Assembly (NCBI GenBank): GCA_018105865.1
Contig: CM030859.1
Coordinates: 7,516,168 to 7,580,167 of the forward strand
Length of the DNA: 64,000 nt
Source of the DNA: Metaphire vulgaris
Taxonomy: Eukaryota > Annelida > Clitellata > Crassiclitellata > Megascolecidae
Reading direction: 5' to 3'
Positions 15,811 to 24,800 of the stretch are shown in pieces. The notes under the pieces are model-generated. The model saw only the letters and a list, made by a program, of their open reading frames with translations, searched no databases and was not told where the DNA came from. Position 1 is the first letter of the stretch; each line of letters starts with the position of its first letter. A program made the translations under genes and the position numbers.

Positions 15811-15872
<62 letters not shown>

Positions 15873-18800
15873 TTGGTGGTAGTGGTAGCGATGATGATAT
15901 CTGACCTGTAGTCTTGGGCGTACCACCTTCACCAGAGGTGGGTAGAAAGGATAAAGATCAATAGCAAAATCCTAAAAAAACAGAAATCCAAATACACTTT
16001 ATAAAAGGGCAAACCTACCTAACTCTAATTGCTTTTGATAAGGTAACAAATTTGCATAAGGAAGACATTTAAATAAAATGGCAACACTTCCATTCACAAA
16101 ATATTACAAATGTGTATATAAAGTAAACAAAACTCACTAGCTGCAATTCAATCCAATTGTAACCAAATTTCTGTAGCAAGTGAGATAGGTCACGATCAAT
16201 TTCACTGAAACATCATACCGGGTGAATTAGCATCAGAAATTAAAAATAACATAGTGGTCATCAGCAACTCTCTATTGAAATGTCAACTACTGTCCCATTC
16301 AGAACAACTAACACTGTGTACACAACAAACGTTTATTAATTGAAAATTAAACAGCCTAAGGAAACAATATTCCACTTGAAACTCAAGTCAAAGAAAGTAT
16401 CTCCTTGAAAGCATTCATGCCTAGGTGCACAAAGTATTTGGCCCAGACCAAATTTTCCATGTTTAATGTTGTCAGAGGCAATTTACCATCTGCTAGGAAA
16501 TTTTCATTGTAATTGGAAGTGTCTTTACTTAATCGCAAATTATAGAATACGTAAAATGCTCAGCTTTCAAATAATTAAATTCTCACGCTCATTTTCCAAA
16601 ATATAAATGCAAATCCACAACTCATGCAGGCTATTGAAATCCATGTAGATTGTAGATGGCCAATTGCTAATGCAATGAAAACAATATTAGTATTCCTACA
16701 ACCATTGATTGCTGAGGTGTAAGGAGGCTTGACAACAACATGCAGACTGAATACTAAAGACCATGCATCATTGCCTTGCAAACCAGCTTTTAACAAGTGC
16801 TTCATCAATTTGTTAATTCAATAAAAATGTGCAACACAGGTAATCTAAGATAATACAGAAATCTCAACAGAATCACATCTAAAACCATATCTACGAAAAT
16901 TATATTTATATCTTAATCTCTTGTAGATGTGGCTGACACTTTCATCTCACCTTCCAGGTATGAAATCGAAAAGTTTAACCGACCATTGATAGATGTTATC
17001 ATCAACAGGGTCTGCTGTTATGCCCAATTTCTATATAGCAAAAATCATACTCGAAAGTTATATCCAGTGTCCTGTTCTAAAAACCTTTCTTAGCATAGTG
17101 ACTGAATAATTACAATTACAGAACAGCTCACCTTTAAAAAACTAAACTCAAAATTTAATTCAATAAAAAGCAGTAGGACACCCTGGTTGATAGGGAGCTG
17201 TGAAGGTGTTGTACTATTGGGGAAAACTTGGACAGCAATGAAAAACAGAAACTGTGCAAAGAAATGTAATTTAAATTGTTATGGAAAATGCAGAAAAACA
17301 AAAGTAGTCTGCTTTGAAATTTCTGCAATTTTAATTATTTCTGGTTTTTACAGCCTTGTCTATCAACTGTCATTTACCTCTGACACAAAGGAAACCCTCA
17401 AATCTGCCCACTGGGTTCCCAAACAAGTATTGAAAAGACACAACTTTGCTCAGACAGTCACAACAGAAAATTTTCTGTGGTTACACTGACCAATTCACAC
17501 AATGCCAGTAACAGCAACAGTAAACTTGGATCTACTAATAAGATAATGTACATACTAACATAGCATCTACAAACTCACCTTGTCCAAATCCAAAATGTTG
17601 AGAAGGTCATTGGTTAAAATTCCCGACGCTGCAGAACTTGTGAATATCTGTTTAGCCTGATCCTTGTCTTGAACAGCAACTGCTGAATAAAAGCCCAATG
17701 ATAAAATACAATAGATAATTGGCATATCAAAAGAAAGCTAACAAAAGTAATATAAGTGCAAAATGCATCAGTTTACTATTACCGCTAGATATATTTCAAC
17801 ACCATCTAAAATAAGTCAAAGTTTCACATATCAGACTTTTAAAGCTTTCACATTAAAACTATTTTTTTGAAAATATTAGACAACAGAGCATTTTTCGTGG
17901 CTATTCAAAATTGACCTGCTGAGGTCAGATTTGGACCTAAATTAAAGACACTAGGGGGCATGTGTGTGTGAGATAGGTCAACATAAGCACACAATAAAGA
18001 GATGCTAGAGCTTGTCTATTCACAAACATTCAATGAGATATTCATTCTATTTTCAAAGATAACTTACAAGGTTTGAATTGACACTAGTTGATTGGCTAAC
18101 ATATAATAATAAATTAGACAAAAATTTAAAAGGTTAATATGTAGACTAATTCAAATTTCATGTAATTATAAGCTTAGATTTCTTTGACTTGATTCGTCTG
18201 ACACAAAGTTATCATTTTGTACATTAATGATTCATTATTCAACCCAATAATTTGGTCTCAATTTATAATTATCCAAATAACAAAAGCAGCTTTCAGCAAC
18301 AGATAAAAAAATAAGTAAAGCAACAGAATTTTTTCATTTATGATGATGTTTAAGCCAGGAGAAATAAAGCCACAGAATGGGTTTTTAAATAATTTATAGT
18401 TACAGCCGATACTTCTCACGCGCTTACGTGCGACACTCCTTTCCTTCCAACATGCAATAATAGTTAGACAACTAAAATGGAACCAATGTACTACATATTT
18501 TGAACAACACATCAACATACAAATAAATAGACATGATTAGGAGGAAATCAAATAGAACAGTAAGCAGAGAGAACACAAATATGCAATTCCGATTGTTACA
18601 ATTCAGAAATTCTTTTAAAAACTATTCTGGAAGAACAAATGACCTTGAAAAGAAGACCCATCTGAAGATGAAGACTGAGTTCCAGCCACAGCAGACTTCA
18701 TTTTCTCTCTCATTTCACACTCTTTTTGTGCCCAGCGTTTCTGTCAATACATATTTTACAAAATTCAAATGCAAAATTATAGACATTTTTCCATAATAAT

Positions 18801-21800
18801 AAACAAACATTGTTGCAGATATTAACGCCGCCCACCAACGATTTTTTCAAAAAAATGACTAAAAAGTCGGTCTAAACCATAGGAATAATTTTTTCACTCT
18901 TCAGTCAAATCAGAACAACACTATGGTACATTAACAGTTATTGTTAGGTATGTAGATAAGGATCTTATTTTTATGATAGATAGTTACAGCCGAGCGTATA
19001 AGATGTGGGTTTTGGTGATTTGTGTTTAAAAATTATGGATAAACATGCATATAATAGTTAGACAATTGAAAATGGAACCAGAATGTATGTTGTATTCTCT
19101 TTTGTACTTTTTGAATTTGCTCATACTCTTTTCTGTAATCAGGACACTAAAATTGTAAATTCTACACTTTTGTGTGGATGACTGCTCCCACAGAGGATCA
19201 CCACAGGAAATGTGGGCTGTCATGCTCATGAATAGAACAGATGCATTACACAAGCCAAAAGGTAATCACAAAAATTGGTATGACCAGAATGTGTCAGGAG
19301 TATTTTTTCTTTTGTACTTGGGTCCAATGGAAATTCATACCCCCTTTTTTAAGGACAATAAAAAACTATTTTGTGTGGAAGAACAAATGACCCAGCAAAA
19401 AGAAGACCCATCTGGAAGATGAAGACTGAGTTCCAGCCAATGTTGACCTGGCACAGTTATGCATTTTCTCCCTAAATTTTCCATGTTGACTTATATGCAG
19501 GTCTAGCAAATTTTTGATTTTGCCTAAAACTGGGGCGACTTATCTGTCAATCCGCGAGTATATGATTAAATATTTTCAAACTGGAAAATTCGCTGGTTCT
19601 CAAAAATTATAGACAGGTTTTTTCCATTATGATAAATTTCAAAACTCATTATATTGCAGATATCAATTAAGTAAAATTTGTAACCAAAGGCAATTTACAA
19701 TCAGTAATATTAATTTAATTATTAAAACTGTTCTTCTGTCAACTGCACATGAAAAGCTCATTCTTACCTTTTTGCGAGCTACGTCTAGCTCCAAGTCAGT
19801 TGTGAAAAATTCATCTTGTGAAAGGGCAGGGATCTAAAAATACATACAATTGAATTATTAAAGAGTAAAAATAAAATTGATCCAAAATACATTATAATAA
19901 TTAATCACCTCTGACAAACAAATTTTGAGATGCGCTTAAAGTCTCTGAAACTGTAAGATATTTTGCAAGTTAGCAAATGCCAAAAACTGAATTCTTACAA
20001 ACACCAGAAAAATCTCCAAAATACTTTTAATATGTCTACCTCTTCCTCCATTTCCTCTTCATCATCAGCATTTCCATCATCCTGCCAAAAAATATAGTCT
20101 GGTGAAGTTCTTAGCTAATAGCTATTAGCTAATACTCTACGCTACTAAAGATTCATTCAAAATTTATCAACAAAAATTCAGTTTTAAAGAGCAAGACAAA
20201 TAAAATCTACATGCAATAGTCAAACTAAACATTTTTATACAGTTCACAAAAAAATTACATAGACAATCAAATAACATATATCAGCAATGCTGTAAAACAA
20301 GCTACAAGTAATAAAGTAATTGATCAGTGGTAGGCAAATAAAAATACAAATCTGAAATCTCTGGCACTCAGAACTATAAAAATTTAAAACTAAATAACAT
20401 TCAGTAAGCAGGTAAAATATCAAATCAGGTCGATCACACGGGGCAACCCAGAATTGTGGAACTCACTACCGGACTATGTTACTAACTCTGACTCTCTAGG
20501 ACTTTTTTAAAGTAATCTTAAGACTTACCCATTTACCATTGGTTATACATAGTATTGTAAAGCGGCCTATGACTTTGGCCATTTTTGCCATGCTTATTGT
20601 GCTATATAAATTGTCTAGTTAATAAATAATAATAATAAATTAAAATCTTAATACACACATTTCAAAGCAAATTATAATAACTGTTGGACAAGCAAAAAAT
20701 AAGCTGACAGCAAACTTTGGCTTGCCATTTATTTCATTGTCCTAAAATTCAACTAAAGTAGACATAAGTTCAAAAATTGAAATTTGAAGTTAATCCTAGA
20801 CTCAAACTGCTAAAATTTCATATCAAGATTGAAGCAAAATGCTGCCCTGAAGTAGAGAGTGACACAGTAATAGTTACTGTGGAAACCCATGGTAAATACC
20901 ACGGTAATAAAGAAAATGTGGTCAAAATATGCAGTATTATTATGGCAGTAATGGGTTTTTCTCATGCTGCCCTGAAATAGAGAGCGACACGTTAACAGTT
21001 ACCGTGGGAAACCCACGGTAAATACCGCAGTATTGGGGAAAATTTGGCCAAAAAGGCAGCATTACTGTGGCGGTAATGGGTTCTTGTCATGTGGTAATGT
21101 TGCAGGGACATGGACTGAGATGTTACTGAGATGTTACTATGGTTAATACTGCAGTGGAGGTAGCAGTATTATCAAATTAAATAATAATAATAATAATATT
21201 GATGGTGCTGTTATAACATTGATTCACTGTGTAGGACATTCTTGTTTTTCTGTATGAAATGCTTGCAAGTATGTAGAGTATTAGTAACCCAGTAGGTTAT
21301 TCATTATGTAGGTATGGGTGCACTGACATGTGGCACTAGAGCAGCCAACAGTGCACCGCATGTACTGTCTAGTATTTCCGTTTTCTGTGTGCTTTTTTTA
21401 ACTTGTATTGTTTTGAGCACATGGATTGTTATCTCTCATTGCCCACATTTAAGAATGGGAAAATGTGAGCAACAAATTGATTAAAAGTAAAAGTGAACCA
21501 AAGTCATTCACAAAGTATAGAGGAGTTAGTGATGTGTGGACACAAAAGGAGAAGGTTCTAGTTGATGGCAATTTCAGCCTCCATTTACTGTGTGTACCCT
21601 GTGGTGGGCTATTGAAGTCGAAGTCCAGTGATGGCACCAGCGTACTTAAACTTTAATTATATTGCCATTTAACAGCCGAAACCTGGACGTTATAACATAG
21701 AAATGAAACCTAGTAATAAATTGTGCTTTTGTTAATGTGTGAATTGGCTTACCGTGGGGACAATGAGGGAACAGAAAATGGGGACAAATGCGGCGGGAAT

Positions 21801-24800
21801 GAGGTGGGGATGGGGAGAAGCAATGTGGGGATGGGGCGAGAACGTAGAGAAATGTTTGGGTGCAGGGTAAGAATGGGAATAAAAAGTTGTCCGGTGTCAG
21901 TCACTACCCTGAAGAGACTCTTCCACTAAATTATTCAAACTCCATCTTTGCTGCATATTTTAAATAATCAATAATAACTTGACTTTGACCATCACTGCAA
22001 AAGATAAATCTTCAAACCCACATCTGAGTTACTTCGACTATATGTTCGATCATTCCATTGAAGCGATGTTGCTCTGAAACAATAAACACACAATTGATGT
22101 TTATTATTAATCACACATTTTTCTTCTGTAAATTTATAAATCTATATTATTAATTCTCTACATTCCTGTTTATTGCTTAAGCATCAAATTTCAAATACTG
22201 ACTTCTGAAAAAACTTATTCATGTTCTTACTTGTAAAGAATCTGTGACAGTGTCACTTTATACGGCGAATCCAGTAGAAACTAAAAAAATTACAAGAAAC
22301 AAACATAAATGGATAAAATGAATTTTTTGAAAATAATACGCTAGTAAAGTCACAAACTGGCACAACAAAAGTTCAAGACTTACAGACCCATCCTGACTGA
22401 GGATTAAAATAAGAATGAATAAAGTGAAGTCCATTCCTTGGTGTTTCACCATGAAAAATGCGTGAGCAACAGGCCATAATGCCTTGGCATGGCATAAGGA
22501 TGCCAGGTCATCCATCTAGCATTACACATTTTGAAATAATCCTTGAAGACAGTTTTAAGTAATTTCAGCAATAGGCAAGTGTCCAATTTTCAAATAAATG
22601 TGTGATTCAAACTACTTCTAGACTAAATACGTATATGTAGAAATAGTGAAAATTCATGCACAACAAATTGAAGATTACACTCCTGAAGCTCTGGAACATT
22701 TGATACAGTTCTGTACAGAGCAACACTGACACTCTCAATGGTACAGTACAATGTTTTATTTTTCAAAGAAATCATAATAATATACCTCATTTAAGGCATT
22801 TGCCCAAAGTTTAATGTCAGAGTCAGCATCTGATATGAAGAAGTTTTCTGAATAGTTTGGGTACCCTGAAAACAGTTGCATAGTTATAAAATAACAAGGA
22901 AAAGTCAATTCCTATAATACCCAGAGATGTAGTCCTCAGTCTCGAGAGCAATCAAGACCGATTCTTTGTGGTCTTGATCTCGGCAGCTAAGGCCTTGGTC
23001 TTGGTAATGGCGGTCTTGGTTTTGATAAATTGGTCTTGGAAATTGTCCAAGACCGCGCTATATATTATAAATATAGCTTATCAGATTATACAAATTTCAT
23101 TTAGAGTTTCATGCAGCTTGCTGTCAGTCAGCAGCCAGCCATGAACGAGTGTCCTAGCAACTTGTCACCCCTTCAAGCCCATCATTGAACACCATCCTCA
23201 AGGCCATCCTTGCCAATGATCAGTTCAAGTAACTGTATCCCATTTATTTGCTCCATTTACTGCGTTCTGGTTACATCTGCCCCAGTCGAACGTATTTTCA
23301 GCCATGGAGGCATCTTCATGCGCCCCAAAGGACACACATGAGTGACAGAGTTTTTTGTGATTTGGTGTTTGCAAAGTTCAATGCTCAGCCATAAATTGCA
23401 GGTCTGAAAAAAATTGTGTTGACCATTTGTCAATTGAACATAACTCCAATGACATGTGAAACAACTATGATACCATTTCAGTAAAGTTTATACCATATTC
23501 AGCTACTTATGTTTAATTAGACAAAAATGAGTACAGTAATTGAGTGGGTAAATCTGTTTGCATGATGCCATTAGATGGCCTTGGTCATGGTCTTGCCAAC
23601 TATGGTCATGGTCTTGATGGTAGATGGCTTGGTCTTGCAACTGCTGTATTGACTACATCCCTGATAATACTACTATGCAGCAACTTTAACTGCATTTTCT
23701 AAAAACAGGAACCAAATTATGGCACCATAAAATTAAAAATATGTCAAAATTAACACAAAAAGCTCTATAGTGTTAAGGAAAACTCAGGAAATTCATTCTG
23801 ACAAACAAGCACATAATGTAGATGAAATTAAATCAATCTCAAATAATTAAATAAGAAACTAATGCAGATTATAGCATTAATTCATTTAAAATACTTGTGC
23901 TTAGTTACCCAGTGGACACTGTAATTTAAATTGGTAGTCATTTCCTAAAACCATACAGAGGCAAACACCAGATGAATCATGTGTTGCCTAAAAACAAAAA
24001 AATGTCTGTATACACAATATTGTAAAAGTCACTGAAAACACTTAAATCAGTTGTGCTAAGCAGACTTTTGAGTACAATCTTCTGTTGCAGGTTCAAAAAT
24101 CTGGAACCCTCTTTTAATGTCTGACAGCTCTTCATAAATCATATGTAATTTCAAATCAAGAGCGAAAAAGTCTGTTTTGTTTCTCACCCTGAAAGACATT
24201 TATGGCAATGACCCGAAATTCTGCAGATGGATTTGGAGTCCATGAATTGACGACAATGTGACTTAGAACCAAAGCCTAATATTGTCATTTTATTTTATTT
24301 TTTATTATTCATTGGCCCGAGTGCTAGCAACAATAGTTCTTGAAACACGATTCAGTTCAAGTGCTGAACCATGACAGAGAGCCTGTGGTGGTCGTGAGCT
24401 GTCTAGCGAATATCACCAGTGACTTCATCAGCATCATTACAATTTCATTATTATCGTCATCGTCATCAAATTCGGTATCGCCGCACAATTAAGGTCAAGG
24501 ATATGTCCGAGTTTGCGAATGGATCCGAACTGAACACCGATCATGGACTGTTGACCAATCCTCAAGTCGATACTGAAAGTTTTACGCCAGTTTCGTACTT
24601 TTACCTGGTAAAACCTCAAACATTGCACTGCCTGGAGCCATAAGTGGCGTTCAGACACACAAATCGCTAGCTAGGACGACATTTCTCGTCGATCAACACA
24701 CTGATAGCCTACTATCAGTATTTCAGGAATTTTTAAAGCTTAGCGCACAAAATTAGGCTCAACAACAACAACAAATATAATGACAATAACAACGAGCGCT

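Noticed and set aside
15672..15932. Poly-histidine ORF
   Set aside because: Translation of the (ATG)n microsatellite across the exon 12 splice site.
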